A stretch of DNA of 39,730 nucleotides, taken from the NCBI GenBank assembly GCA_016218065.1, contig JACRFA010000220.1, positions 1-39,730 of the forward strand, read 5' to 3'. The notes under the pieces are model-generated. The model was not told the DNA's origin and did no database searches. It saw only the letters and a program-made list of their open reading frames with translations. Origin of the DNA: Ignavibacteriota bacterium. Its GTDB lineage: Bacteria > Bacteroidota > Ignavibacteria > UBA10030 > UBA6906. Below, piece after piece: positions 27,243-37,219 of the stretch. Each line of letters opens with the position of its first letter. The stretch's first letter is position 1. The translations under genes and the position numbers were made by a program.

Positions 27243-28415
27243 TTAAAAAACTTGCCCCACTGCCGGCTCGGGCCGCGGCGCCTGTTTGCGCCTGAAGAAA
27301 TCGAGCGTGAACCGCGGATGCAAATCCGTCTGCGACGAAATATTGAGCAGCACGCCAATCGCCATCGACGAAAAGAGCATCGATGAGCCGCCGTAACTCA
27401 CAAACGGCATCGGCAATCCTGTCGTCGGCAGGAGGCCGAGTGTGACACCCGCGTTGATCAACGCGTACAACGTGATCGACGACGTAATGCCAATCGCGAG
27501 ATTCCGCCCGAAATCATCCTGCGCGTACTTCGCGATCTTCATGCCGCGCAGCATGATCGTCAGAAAGAGCGCGAGAATGAACAGCGTGCCGATGAGTCCG
27601 TACTCTTCCCCCACAATCGAGAACACGAAATCGCCATACGATTCCGGCAGAAAAAAATCGCGTTGCTTGCTCTCGCCCGGTCCGACGCCGAAGATGCCGC
27701 CATTGCCGAAGCCGATGATACCTTGCCAGAGCTGATAATTAACCTTGCTCCCATTGTCTTCACCGAAGCCGATGAACGCCATGATGCGCTTCATCCGATA
27801 AGGGGCGCTCAACATGTATGCGACGAGCAGCGGCAGCATTGTCGCAAACGTCAGTGCAACGTGGGAGATTTTGGCCCGTCCGACAAACAGCATCACAAGG
27901 CTGACGGCGAAAATCATCGCGCCGTTGCTGAAGTTCGGCTGCAAGAGCACGAGCAGCGTCACGAGTCCGATCCAGATCATTACCGGCATGAAGCCGTGTT
28001 TGAAATCTCGGATGCGTTCCTTCTTCTCCGCGAATAGTGTGCAGATGTGAAAAAGCAGCGCGTACTTTGCAAACTCCGACGGCTGCAGCCCGAGGCCGCC
28101 CAAGCGGAGCCATCGTGAAGCGCCTTTGACTTCGCCGCCCAGCGCGAGCGTAACGAGCAAAAATATCACCGCAATAACGATGGCGGGCTTGGTGATCTTC
28201 CGGTATTTCTTGTAATCAATTCGCATGAAGAGTATGATCGCGGCAAAACTCGCCAGCACTTTGATGACATGCAGCGTCATCAGCTTTGAGCTTGATCCCC
28301 ATTTCTCCATCGCGAATGTCGAGCTTGCGCTGTACACGACGCCCAGACTCAGCACCATCAGCATGAGCACGCTGACGAGGGTGGAGAGGTCAATATGGTT
28401 GCGTTTGGGTTCCAT
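27243..28415 (-). CDS. ftsW: Lipid II polymerase / division protein FtsW
   Basis: SEDS family: VVYSASS, KGASRWLRLGGLGLQPSEFAKYALLFH, GEEYGLIGTLFILALF, GLLPTTGLPMPFVSYGGSSMLFSSMAIGVLLNIS; likely start MEPKRNHID at 28415. Confidence 0.95.
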   Translation of the reverse strand: MEPKRNHIDLSTLVSVLMLMVLSLGVVYSASSTFAMEKWGSSSKLMTLHVIKVLASFAAIILFMRIDYKKYRKITKPAIVIAVIFLLVTLALGGEVKGASRWLRLGGLGLQPSEFAKYALLFHICTLFAEKKERIRDFKHGFMPVMIWIGLVTLLVLLQPNFSNGAMIFAVSLVMLFVGRAKISHVALTFATMLPLLVAYMLSAPYRMKRIMAFIGFGEDNGSKVNYQLWQGIIGFGNGGIFGVGPGESKQRDFFLPESYGDFVFSIVGEEYGLIGTLFILALFLTIMLRGMKIAKYAQDDFGRNLAIGITSSITLYALINAGVTLGLLPTTGLPMPFVSYGGSSMLFSSMAIGVLLNISSQTDLHPRFTLDFFRRKQAPRPEPAVGQVF

Positions 28416-28416
28416 C

Positions 28417-29787
28417 TTACAATGTGAAAACAATTTCCTTGAACACGCGTCCGCGGTGTTCATAATTCTCAAACCAATCAAACGACGCGCACGCGGGCGA
28501 CAACAGCACAACATCACCCGCTGAAGCGAACGCAGTCGCCTGACGGATCGCTTCTTCCATCGTCTCTGCTTTGCTCATCGGCTTCATGCCTTTGAACGCA
28601 GTCATCACTTTGTCCCCCGATTCGCCGATTGCAACAATTGCCTTCACGTATTTTTCGACGAGCGGATAAAGGGTTGAATAGTCGTTCCCCTTATCGCGCC
28701 CGCCGAGCAGGACGATGATCGGCCTCGAAAAGCTCTGAAGCGCGTACCAAACAGAATCCACGTTTGTCGCCTTCGAGTCGTTGACGTACGCAACGCCGTT
28801 CAGCTCACGCACGAATTCGAGCCGATGCTCGACGCCTTTGAAGTTCTTCAACGTTGCGCGCACGGACGCGGTCGGCACGTCGAATGATTGTGCAATGAGC
28901 GCCGCCGCCATCGCGTTCATCACGTTGTGCTGCCCTCTGATGCTGATCTCATCGAGCGCTATCACGTCTGATTCACGGCCATCGAGTGCGGTGAAGAGCG
29001 AGGCGCTGCTGACGAATGCCCCTTGCTTTAGTCTCGCTTTCGTGCTGAACGGCAATTTGCACACGTCGGGATGGACATGCGCTTCTACATTTGAACGAAC
29101 GAGATCGTCATCGTAATTGTACACGACGGAATCTCCGGATCGCTGGTTCTCAAACACCCTGCACTTCGACGCAATGTACTTCTCCATCGAGTGCTCATAT
29201 CGGTCGAGGTGATCGGGCGTGATGTTCAGCAGCGCAGCAACGCGCGGCCTGAACCGCTCTATCGTATCAAGCTGAAAACTGCTTACTTCCACTATTGCCG
29301 TGCTGTCACGCTTCACATCTTCCACTACTTGTGAAAATGCCAATCCGATATTTCCGGCAACGACGGCCGGGCGTTTTGCGTCGTCAAAAATTCTTCCGGC
29401 TAATGCCGTCGTCGTTGTTTTGCCGTTCGTACCGGTAATCGCGACGATCGATCCTTCACAAAACCAACTGGCGACTTCGATTTCGCTAACGACTTTCTTT
29501 CCTTGCGTCAGCGCCTGCTTCACGATCGGCGCGTCCGACGGAACGCCGGGACTGAGCACGACAATGTCTGACTGAAGCACTCGCTCGGTGTTGCCGCCGA
29601 ACTCACAGGCGATTTTCAGTTGACTCAACTCCGCTGCCGCAGCCTCCATCTTTGTCGCAGGAGCTTTGTCGCTGAGAAACACTTCCGCTCCGTGCAACTT
29701 CAACAACTTTGCTACTGCAATGCCGCTTCTCGCGGCGCCGATGATGCTGTATTTCTGTCCTTGAATCAACATTAGACCATTGTTCAC
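28417..29787 (-). CDS. murD: UDP-N-acetylmuramoylalanine--D-glutamate ligase
   Basis: GAARSGIAVAKLLKLHGAEVFLSDK; ITGTNGKTTTTALAG; NITPDHLDRYEHS; LLSPACASFDWFENYEHRGRVFKE. Start GTG 29787 or ATG 29772. Confidence 0.96.
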   Translation of the reverse strand: MNNGLMLIQGQKYSIIGAARSGIAVAKLLKLHGAEVFLSDKAPATKMEAAAAELSQLKIACEFGGNTERVLQSDIVVLSPGVPSDAPIVKQALTQGKKVVSEIEVASWFCEGSIVAITGTNGKTTTTALAGRIFDDAKRPAVVAGNIGLAFSQVVEDVKRDSTAIVEVSSFQLDTIERFRPRVAALLNITPDHLDRYEHSMEKYIASKCRVFENQRSGDSVVYNYDDDLVRSNVEAHVHPDVCKLPFSTKARLKQGAFVSSASLFTALDGRESDVIALDEISIRGQHNVMNAMAAALIAQSFDVPTASVRATLKNFKGVEHRLEFVRELNGVAYVNDSKATNVDSVWYALQSFSRPIIVLLGGRDKGNDYSTLYPLVEKYVKAIVAIGESGDKVMTAFKGMKPMSKAETMEEAIRQATAFASAGDVVLLSPACASFDWFENYEHRGRVFKEIVFTL

Positions 29788-30176
29788 GACGTTGCTTCAA
29801 CTCGCCTGAGAACAAAGCTACGGACCTCCTCTGCCGCTTTGATTGCCTGCTTTGCATCCGAGAGTGTCAAGCCCAACTCTGCTGGGTATTTCACGTGTAC
29901 ACTGTACGGATTCAGCACGCGGCAGAAATCATTCAGGAAGAGGAATTCAGGGTCACTCGACACGCACGCATGGTTAAGGGCAAGCAGGTCGTGAGTTCTC
30001 TCCGGTGGAATTCCTTTGCTCGCCAAGAAAGCCTTCAGCACCTTCTCCGCAGATTGTTGAGAATGATTGCAGGCTGACCAGACGATCTTATTTTTGCCAC
30101 GCAGCGCACGTTTCGCCATCGTGAGATCATCCTCGGCTTTTGAAAGCCATTGATCAAACAGGTTACCAACGCTCAT
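29784..30176 (-). CDS. HEPN domain protein (putative toxin of MNT/HEPN module)
   Basis: WLSKAEDDLTMAKRALRGKNKIVWSACNHSQQSAEKVLKAFLASKGIPPERTHDLLALNHAC matches the PF05168-type HEPN pattern. Confidence 0.85.
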   Translation of the reverse strand: MSVGNLFDQWLSKAEDDLTMAKRALRGKNKIVWSACNHSQQSAEKVLKAFLASKGIPPERTHDLLALNHACVSSDPEFLFLNDFCRVLNPYSVHVKYPAELGLTLSDAKQAIKAAEEVRSFVLRRVEATS

Positions 30177-30486
30177 AGAGCACTCTGCCGCGGTCCAATA
30201 TTTCCCTGTAAAAAAAGTCTCCCATTTCTATTCTCTTCTTTATCTCAGCCGGTGTTGAGACAATTACATCGAGAGAAAAAGTGCGCGGGAGGAAGATGTC
30301 AGAAACTTCCCTGATCCTTTCGACTGCACGCTTTCGCGTTCGCTTGATGACCAGAAAGTCATAATCACTTGAACTCGTTGGAATTCCGTACGCTCGCGAG
30401 CCGAAAAGAATGATCTTCTCGGGGCGATATTCTCTCACAATCTTATCTCGGATTTCCCTAATTCGCTTGTCTTGTCTTTGCCGCAT
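30163..30486 (-). CDS. Minimal nucleotidyltransferase (MNT) domain protein
   Basis: EKIILFGSRAYGIPTSSSDYDFLVI: GSR...SDYD nucleotidyltransferase motif; overlaps HEPN gene by 14 nt. Confidence 0.88.
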   Translation of the reverse strand: MRQRQDKRIREIRDKIVREYRPEKIILFGSRAYGIPTSSSDYDFLVIKRTRKRAVERIREVSDIFLPRTFSLDVIVSTPAEIKKRIEMGDFFYREILDRGRVLYERW

Positions 30487-30531
30487 CTTGTTGCTTCACC
30501 TCTTCTCTTCAGTCATAATCGAAAGAAGGCC

Positions 30532-31662
30532 TCACCTCACCTTGAACGTTGCGAGGCTGAGAATCATCATCAGAATTGCGATGATGTAAAAGCGCGTCAC
30601 AATCTTCGGCTCCGGCCATCCGCACAATTCAAAGTGATGATGAATCGGCGCCATCTTGAACACCCGCCTTCCTTCGCCGTAGCGCTTCTTCGTGTACTTG
30701 AAATAGACACGCTGGATAATCACGGAAACCGTCTCTGCAAAGAAAATGAACCCGAGCGTCGGCAGCAGAAGCTCTTTCTTGATCAGCACGCAGAGTGCGC
30801 CGATTGCGCCGCCCAGCGCGAGCGAGCCGGTGTCGCCCATGAACACCTGCGCCGGATATGCGTTGAACCAGAGGAACCCGATCGCCGCTCCCGACATCGC
30901 GGCGCAAAACACAACAAGCTCGCCGTTGCCGCGAAGATACGGAATCGTGAGATAGCTGCTCAGGTTCACGTTGCCGGAGATGTAGCTGATGACGCCGAGC
31001 GTGAGCGCGACGATGGCCGTTGTTCCGATGGCAAGCCCGTCAAGTCCATCAGTCAAATTCACAGCGTTGGACGTCGCGATGATGATGAAGATAACCATCG
31101 GCACGTAGAGCATGCCAAAATCAACTTCTTTGTGTTTGAAGAACGGCACCGTGCTCGACGAGTTGATTTTCCAGAGATCGGAATCAATCCACTCGGGATA
31201 GAAGTAGATGATGCCGCCCACCGCCAATCCGACAACAAACTGTCCGACGATTTTGTATCTGCCGATCAGACCCTTCGGCTTCTTCTTCACCACTTTCAAA
31301 TAGTCATCAAGAAAGCCGACAGCGCCGAGCGTGATTGTCACGAAGAGGATCAAGACGATGTACAAGTTCGTGAGAGTTCCCCACAGCACTGTCGGGATGA
31401 TGATGGCCGCGAGGACAATCAGGCCGCCCATCGTCGGGGTGCCGGCCTTCGTCAAATGTGTTTTCGGCGCTTCGAGTTTTGCCGACTCGCCGATCTGATG
31501 ACGCTTGAGCGCGGCAATAATCTTCGGTCCGAGCCAGAACGCGATCAACAACGCTGTCACTGCAGCCGCAGCCGCGCGGAACGTGATGTACCTGACCACC
31601 CCGAATCCCGGAGGATGATAGAGCTTCTCGAGTAATTCGAAAACGTACGTCAGCATTCTCAC
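30532..31662 (-). CDS. mraY: Phospho-N-acetylmuramoyl-pentapeptide transferase
   Basis: KAGTPTMGGLIVL; NAVNLTDGLDGLAIG; FMGDTGSLALGGAIG; PIHHHFELCGWPEPKIVTRFYI. Confidence 0.97.
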   Translation of the reverse strand: MRMLTYVFELLEKLYHPPGFGVVRYITFRAAAAAVTALLIAFWLGPKIIAALKRHQIGESAKLEAPKTHLTKAGTPTMGGLIVLAAIIIPTVLWGTLTNLYIVLILFVTITLGAVGFLDDYLKVVKKKPKGLIGRYKIVGQFVVGLAVGGIIYFYPEWIDSDLWKINSSSTVPFFKHKEVDFGMLYVPMVIFIIIATSNAVNLTDGLDGLAIGTTAIVALTLGVISYISGNVNLSSYLTIPYLRGNGELVVFCAAMSGAAIGFLWFNAYPAQVFMGDTGSLALGGAIGALCVLIKKELLLPTLGFIFFAETVSVIIQRVYFKYTKKRYGEGRRVFKMAPIHHHFELCGWPEPKIVTRFYIIAILMMILSLATFKVR

Positions 31663-33053
31663 GCGCCCGAAAGTCGTTCGTTCATAAATACCAGAATGTC
31701 TTCCATCTTCATACTGCGCGATCCTTTGATCAACACGGCGTCGCCGGGGCCAACCAGTTCCACCAGATACTCGGCGAGCATGTTCTTTTGATCATAATGG
31801 AATTTGTATTGGATCTTCGCTGCGTCGTAAATGCGCTTCGCCTCCTCGCCGAACGTAAGCAGATAATCAATCGGGAGGGAAGAAATCTCCTTGCCGATGC
31901 GCGTATGTTCGTCGCCCGAGGCTTCGCCAAGCTCCTTCATGTCCGCAAGGACGGCAATGCGTTTGCCCGACGCCTGAGTCGATGCCAGCGTGTGCAACGC
32001 CGCGAGCATCGAATCGGGATTTGCGTTGTAGCTATCGTTCAATACCTGAATGCCGCCAATCGTTACTGTCTCCATACGTTTACTCGCAGGTGTGAAACGC
32101 TCCAACACATTCTTGATTTTCTGCGCAGGGACTTTGAATGTCAGTCCAATTGTCGCTGCCGCAAGCGCGTTCTGCGCATTGTGCTTTCCGGGAATCGAAA
32201 GCTTGACACGGGTTGAGCGCTTCGAGTTTTTTGATGCGAAGCTGAATTCCGCGCAGCCACGAGCATCAACATCCAACAGATTGCCGCACACGGAAGCTCG
32301 TTGTGTGCTGAATGCATACGTCACTTTCGTTTTCAGCTTCTTCGATTTTGCGACGAGGTGCTTGTCGTCTGCGTTCACAAATGCTACGGCGCCCTTCTTT
32401 CGATGCAGCGTCGCAAACAGTACTGCCTCCTCCTTTGCAACGCCCGCGATCGTTTTGAAAAATTCCAGATGTTCTCTTCCGATATTCGTAATCACGCCGT
32501 GAGTCGGATCGAGTATCTCGCAAAGGTACGCGATCTCTCCCAGATGATTCGTTCCCAGCTCGATAACCGCGATGTCATGCTTCTTCTCCAGCCTGAACAA
32601 CGTCTGCGGCACGCCAAGATGGTTGTTGAGGTTTCCTTCCGTGTGCAGCACGTGATACCTTGTCCGAAGCACAGAGGCAATCATATCCTTTGTCGTCGTT
32701 TTGCCGTTACTGCCTCCGACAGCAACGAAGGGAATCGCGAACTTCGATCTGTAGTATCGTGCGATTTCCCCCAGCGCGCGAGTTGTATCCTGCACAACCA
32801 GCAGCGGCATCGTCTCGACCGCATCGATTCGTGCATTCGCATCGACCACCGCTGCAACGCAGCCTTTCTCGAACGCCGCGGCGAGAAATTTGTGCCCATC
32901 GAAATTTCCACCCCTTAAGGCAACGAACAATTCGCCTTCACGCACCGTTCGCGAATCCGTCGAGACGCCGATGATTGTCTTCCCCGTAAGTTTCTCTCTC
33001 CTGCGAAACTCGAGATGCGTAATATGGAGCAGCTCGTCGGGGGAAAGCTTCAT
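31659..33053 (-). CDS. murF: UDP-N-acetylmuramoyl-tripeptide--D-alanyl-D-alanine ligase
   Basis: VGGSNGKTTTKDMIASVL; EGNLNNHLGVPQTLFRL; ELGTNHLGEI; VLNDSYNANPDSMLAAL. Confidence 0.96.
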   Translation of the reverse strand: MKLSPDELLHITHLEFRRREKLTGKTIIGVSTDSRTVREGELFVALRGGNFDGHKFLAAAFEKGCVAAVVDANARIDAVETMPLLVVQDTTRALGEIARYYRSKFAIPFVAVGGSNGKTTTKDMIASVLRTRYHVLHTEGNLNNHLGVPQTLFRLEKKHDIAVIELGTNHLGEIAYLCEILDPTHGVITNIGREHLEFFKTIAGVAKEEAVLFATLHRKKGAVAFVNADDKHLVAKSKKLKTKVTYAFSTQRASVCGNLLDVDARGCAEFSFASKNSKRSTRVKLSIPGKHNAQNALAAATIGLTFKVPAQKIKNVLERFTPASKRMETVTIGGIQVLNDSYNANPDSMLAALHTLASTQASGKRIAVLADMKELGEASGDEHTRIGKEISSLPIDYLLTFGEEAKRIYDAAKIQYKFHYDQKNMLAEYLVELVGPGDAVLIKGSRSMKMEDILVFMNERLSGA

Positions 33054-34561
33054 CGTTTCTTCCTGTGTATGAACGATTCAACTTCTTCCCGGTCATCGAA
33101 GTGCAGCTTCTGGTCGCCGATGACCTGATAGTTTTCGTGCCCCTTGCCGGCCAGCAACACAATGTCGCCTGCTTGCGCCATCTCCAAAGCCAGAGCAATG
33201 GCTTTGCGCCGATCCATCTCGACAACCACTACCGCATCAGGCGCGACGCCGGCACGCACATCCTCGGCAATTGCCGCAGGCTCTTCGCGCCGCGGATTAT
33301 CGGATGTAATGATCGTGATGTCGCTCAGCTCGGATGCAACGCGACCCATTTTCGGTCGCTTCGATTTGTCGCGGTTTCCGCCGGCGCCGAAGACGGTGAT
33401 GATTCGGCCGCGCCGATCTTTGGGAGCAATATCATGAATCGCGTGAAGGCAATTCGCCAGTGCATCGTGCGTGTGCGCATAGTCGATAACGGCAACCCAG
33501 CCGTCCGGCGAGACGATCTGCTGAAACCTTCCGGCAACGGCGTGCAGATTCTTGATTCCCGAGAGAACAGTTTGCTGCGCTATTCCCAAACCGATCCCCG
33601 TCGCATACGCGGCCAGAATGTTCTGCACATTGAAGCGACCGATCAGCTTCGAAGTAACGTTCACCGCTGTCGCGTTGTGAATGACGTTGAACGATGTCTC
33701 CGTCGGACTCAGTCGCACGTTGGTCGCCGTGATGTCTGCATCTCCCTCAAGGCTGTAGCTGATTCGTTTCGCGTGCGTGTCAGAAACGATTTCACGTCCG
33801 TACGCGTCATCAACATTCGTGACAGCAACTGACGTCGAAGGAAGCGTGTCGAACAAGATTTTCTTCGCAGAGTAGTAAGCATCCATTGTCACATGGAAGT
33901 CGAGATGATCTTGCGTGAGATTGGTGAATGTTGCTGCCGCAAAATTCAGCCCGTACACTCTGCGGAGCGCCAGCGAGTGCGAGGAGACTTCCATGACGAC
34001 GTCGCTGCATCCTTTCCCGACCATCGTTGCAAGAAGCTGATTCAGCTCAAGCGATTCAGGAGTCGTATGAGTCGCGGGAATCACGTCGGCGCCGACTTTG
34101 TACTCGATTGTTCCGATCAAGCCGACGGTCTTTCCGTCTGCTTCGAGTATGGATTTGATCAGGTGCGTCGTTGACGTCTTTCCATTCGTGCCCGTCACGC
34201 CGATGAGTCGCAGCTTCTGCGACGGATGGCCAAAGATGGTTGACGACATCAGCGCCAGCGCTTTGCGCGCATCGCCGACGACGACTTTCACTACGCCGCT
34301 GTGCATGAAGAATGCATCGGGTATTGCCGCATCATCTTCTACCACAACAACCTTTGCTCCGTTTGCTACTGCATTGCCAATGAACGTATGACCATCGACC
34401 GTGCCGCCTTTGATCGCAACGAAGAGATCGCCGGCCTGAATCTTGCGCGAGTCGTACTGAATGCTGTTGACCTCGACATCATGCGTGACGACCATCTTGC
34501 CGTACATCGTCTGAAACATTTTGATGACGGTGACACCGTTAAGCACGCGAGAAAGAATCAT
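33050..34561 (-). CDS. murE: UDP-N-acetylmuramoyl-tripeptide synthetase
   Basis: IGVTGTNGKTSTTHLI; MEVSSHSLALRRVYGLNF; DYAHTHDALANCL; TSDNPRREEP. Confidence 0.95.
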   Translation of the reverse strand: MILSRVLNGVTVIKMFQTMYGKMVVTHDVEVNSIQYDSRKIQAGDLFVAIKGGTVDGHTFIGNAVANGAKVVVVEDDAAIPDAFFMHSGVVKVVVGDARKALALMSSTIFGHPSQKLRLIGVTGTNGKTSTTHLIKSILEADGKTVGLIGTIEYKVGADVIPATHTTPESLELNQLLATMVGKGCSDVVMEVSSHSLALRRVYGLNFAAATFTNLTQDHLDFHVTMDAYYSAKKILFDTLPSTSVAVTNVDDAYGREIVSDTHAKRISYSLEGDADITATNVRLSPTETSFNVIHNATAVNVTSKLIGRFNVQNILAAYATGIGLGIAQQTVLSGIKNLHAVAGRFQQIVSPDGWVAVIDYAHTHDALANCLHAIHDIAPKDRRGRIITVFGAGGNRDKSKRPKMGRVASELSDITIITSDNPRREEPAAIAEDVRAGVAPDAVVVVEMDRRKAIALALEMAQAGDIVLLAGKGHENYQVIGDQKLHFDDREEVESFIHRKKR

Positions 34562-36726
34562 AGCGATGTCATAATGGGAAACCGTTTTGCTTCACACCTG
34601 ATGCCGACACGGGTCCCGACTTTCACTTGCGTTCCCGCGCTGATCGACTGCGACGCCACGAGTCCCGATCCTTCGATCTTTACGTCAAGCCGCGCAGCGG
34701 TCAGTTGATTCAACGCTCTGCGCAGCGACATTCCTTTGAGCTGCGGAACGATAGTGTAGCCGCCTGCGACCGTCGTTGCTACGCCGCTCGTCGCGAGCCG
34801 AACAGTCTGGCTGCGCGCAATTCTCGTTCCTGCCTCGGGCGCTTGCTTCGTTACGATTATTCCTTCGCCCGTTACCTCTACCTCGAATCCCAGCGCTTCG
34901 AGCGTACGAGTTGCAGATTCCACTTCAATCGCGCGCACGTCGGGAGTCGTGAGCAGCTCCTCCTGGCCAACAGGAGACGGCGCTGCCTGCGCGAGCGCGC
35001 TTGATGTGGCCATCACCTTCTCGGCAATGTTCTTGACGATCGGCGCGCTGGCAACGCCGCCGTAGTAACCGAGTTTCCTGGGATTGTCGAGCATCGCCAG
35101 ACAAACCACCTGCGGATTCTCGGCCGGGAACATTCCCACAAATGATGCCGTGTAGCTCGAGAGTGAATATCTGCCGTCGATGATTTTCCGTGACGTTCCC
35201 GTCTTGCCGGCGATATGAACAACGGCGCTCTTCGCGGCGGTTGCGGTTCCCCGCTCGACCACGCCGCGCATAAACGACCGGATCGTATCCGCGGTGGATT
35301 GCGAGATCACGCGTCGGATCACCTCAGCGTTGGTTTCTGATGAGACCACATTGTGTTCATCGAGCACTTGCTTGAGAATGTACGGCCGCATGAGTTTGCC
35401 ACCGTTGGCCACAGCCGCATACGCAGCCGCGAGTTGCAACGGCGTGACGCCCACTTCGTATCCGTAGGCCATCGTGTTCAATGTTGTGCGTGACCACTCG
35501 TTGGGGCGCTTCAACTGTCCGCCGACTTCACCCGGCAATTCCAGTCCGGTCGGAGTTCCGAAGCCATAGTTCCGTGCGGTGGTGTACATGTTCGCCGCGC
35601 CGATGATGTCTGACGCTTTCGCCATGACGATGTTGCTCGAAAGCTCAACCGCCTCGCGGAACGTCAACATCCCATACTGATGAACATCCGTGATCGGCTT
35701 TGGCCGTCCCTTGACAACGTATTTCCCTTTCTCCGCGTAGAATTTTTGAGTCGGATCGATCAGCTTATGTTCCAGCGCGGCGGAGACTGTCACAACCTTG
35801 AAGACGGAACCCGGCTCAAACACATCGGTGATGACGCGGTTCTTTGTTGCTGCCGGGTCGGCAAGCTGATAGTAGTTGGGATTGATGCTCGGCCAGCTTG
35901 CCATAGCGAGAATCTCGCCCGTCGCCGGATCGAGCACAAGCACAAGTCCGCTTGATGCCCCGTTGGCTTCAATGCCTTTTTTGAGTTCTTCTTCTGCGAC
36001 CGACTGGATATCAAGATCGATCGTCAGCACAATGTTGTTGCCGTTGATCGGCTCGACACGCGGATAATCGACAGTCGGTCGCTTCCTGCCGAGGCCATCA
36101 CGCTGCATGATGAGAAAGCCGTTCTTTCCCTTCAGCTGCTGTTCGAATTCCAGTTCGATCCCGCTCAGACCATTGTTGTCGATATCGGTAAAGCCTAGCG
36201 CCTGACCCGCGACATGATCGTAGTGATAGATGCGTCGAGGCTCATTCATTTGAATGATGCCGTCGAACTCCGTCGCCTTGATGCGTGCAGCCGTCTCGGG
36301 ATTCGCTCGCCGTTCGAGCCAGACAAAACGCGAGTTATTTTTGCGACTCCGCGCGCGGTAATCCGATCTCCGCGATTCACCAAACACCCGCGCAAAACGA
36401 TCGGCAATCTTCTCCGCATCCTTGGCTGCAAACTTTGGATCTGCCGCGTACGACACAGCCATCGAGCTTGAGACGAGGATCTTTCCGTTTCGGTCGTAGA
36501 TGTTGCCGCGTGAGGCAAGAAGCGGAACGTTAACTTCATATTGCTTCTTGGCAATCTCGCGGTACTTCGCCGATTCAAAAACCTGAATCTGGACAAGCCT
36601 TGCGGCGACAACGGCGAAGAAGATCAGCAAGCCGATTTTCAACCAGAGGAGCCGTACCAACGATTGATGAGCGGGGTCCGGCTTCTCGCCTGATTGCGAT
36701 GGCGTATTGTGCGCGTTGTTCATCAC
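34558..36726 (-). CDS. Penicillin-binding protein (FtsI/SpoVD-like transpeptidase) with C-terminal PASTA repeats
   Basis: EPGSVFKVVTVSAAL (SxxK), LSSNIVMAKAS (SxN), HIAGKTGTSRK (KTG); PASTA-like YTIVPQLKGMSLRRALNQLTAARLDVKIEGSG. Confidence 0.93.
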   Translation of the reverse strand: MMNNAHNTPSQSGEKPDPAHQSLVRLLWLKIGLLIFFAVVAARLVQIQVFESAKYREIAKKQYEVNVPLLASRGNIYDRNGKILVSSSMAVSYAADPKFAAKDAEKIADRFARVFGESRRSDYRARSRKNNSRFVWLERRANPETAARIKATEFDGIIQMNEPRRIYHYDHVAGQALGFTDIDNNGLSGIELEFEQQLKGKNGFLIMQRDGLGRKRPTVDYPRVEPINGNNIVLTIDLDIQSVAEEELKKGIEANGASSGLVLVLDPATGEILAMASWPSINPNYYQLADPAATKNRVITDVFEPGSVFKVVTVSAALEHKLIDPTQKFYAEKGKYVVKGRPKPITDVHQYGMLTFREAVELSSNIVMAKASDIIGAANMYTTARNYGFGTPTGLELPGEVGGQLKRPNEWSRTTLNTMAYGYEVGVTPLQLAAAYAAVANGGKLMRPYILKQVLDEHNVVSSETNAEVIRRVISQSTADTIRSFMRGVVERGTATAAKSAVVHIAGKTGTSRKIIDGRYSLSSYTASFVGMFPAENPQVVCLAMLDNPRKLGYYGGVASAPIVKNIAEKVMATSSALAQAAPSPVGQEELLTTPDVRAIEVESATRTLEALGFEVEVTGEGIIVTKQAPEAGTRIARSQTVRLATSGVATTVAGGYTIVPQLKGMSLRRALNQLTAARLDVKIEGSGLVASQSISAGTQVKVGTRVGIRCEAKRFPIMTSL

Positions 36727-37217
36727 TTTTCCCTAAACTCCTCCAACTTCTCCTCATCAACATCAAACGATTGTGCAGCTTCTCGCGCATGCGCCAGCCC
36801 GAGATCTTTTGCCTTATCGCTGACACGCTCCCACGCCGACTTACGGTTGATCTCCGACTTCAGCACGTTGTTCTCGTTCACGATCGTGTCGTACTTCGTA
36901 CGCAGACGATGGACGTCAACAACAAGCTCGTTGACGATCAGGATGTTGCCGATGTACAGAACAATCGCAATGGCCGCGAAGAAGAGTACCGAAATGATGC
37001 TGAATGTCGATCGCCGCTTCTTCGGCGTTATCTTCTTGTTCGATGGACGCGCAGCATAACCGGGATTCTTCGGCTTTACATCGCCGCTATAAATCCGTCG
37101 AGCGTCCTGCTCAGGCGCTCGCTGCGCGACCGGCTGCGGTTTTGCCCGTGTGTTCTTCGTGTCGGCATCGGCACGAGCAAGAAGTTCGGTCATATCGCTT
37201 GCGAGCTTGCGCGCCAT
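36723..37217 (-). CDS. FtsL-like single-pass division protein
   Basis: One TM (STFSIISVLFFAAIAIVLYIGNILI) followed by coiled coil; sits between rsmH and ftsI. Confidence 0.7.
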   Translation of the reverse strand: MARKLASDMTELLARADADTKNTRAKPQPVAQRAPEQDARRIYSGDVKPKNPGYAARPSNKKITPKKRRSTFSIISVLFFAAIAIVLYIGNILIVNELVVDVHRLRTKYDTIVNENNVLKSEINRKSAWERVSDKAKDLGLAHAREAAQSFDVDEEKLEEFREK

Positions 37218-37219
37218 TG

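Noticed and set aside
30472-31635. 387-aa plus-strand ORF antisense to mraY
   Set aside because: Composition rich in H/R/D/E with no fold-like pattern; it mirrors a strongly recognisable mraY on the other strand.
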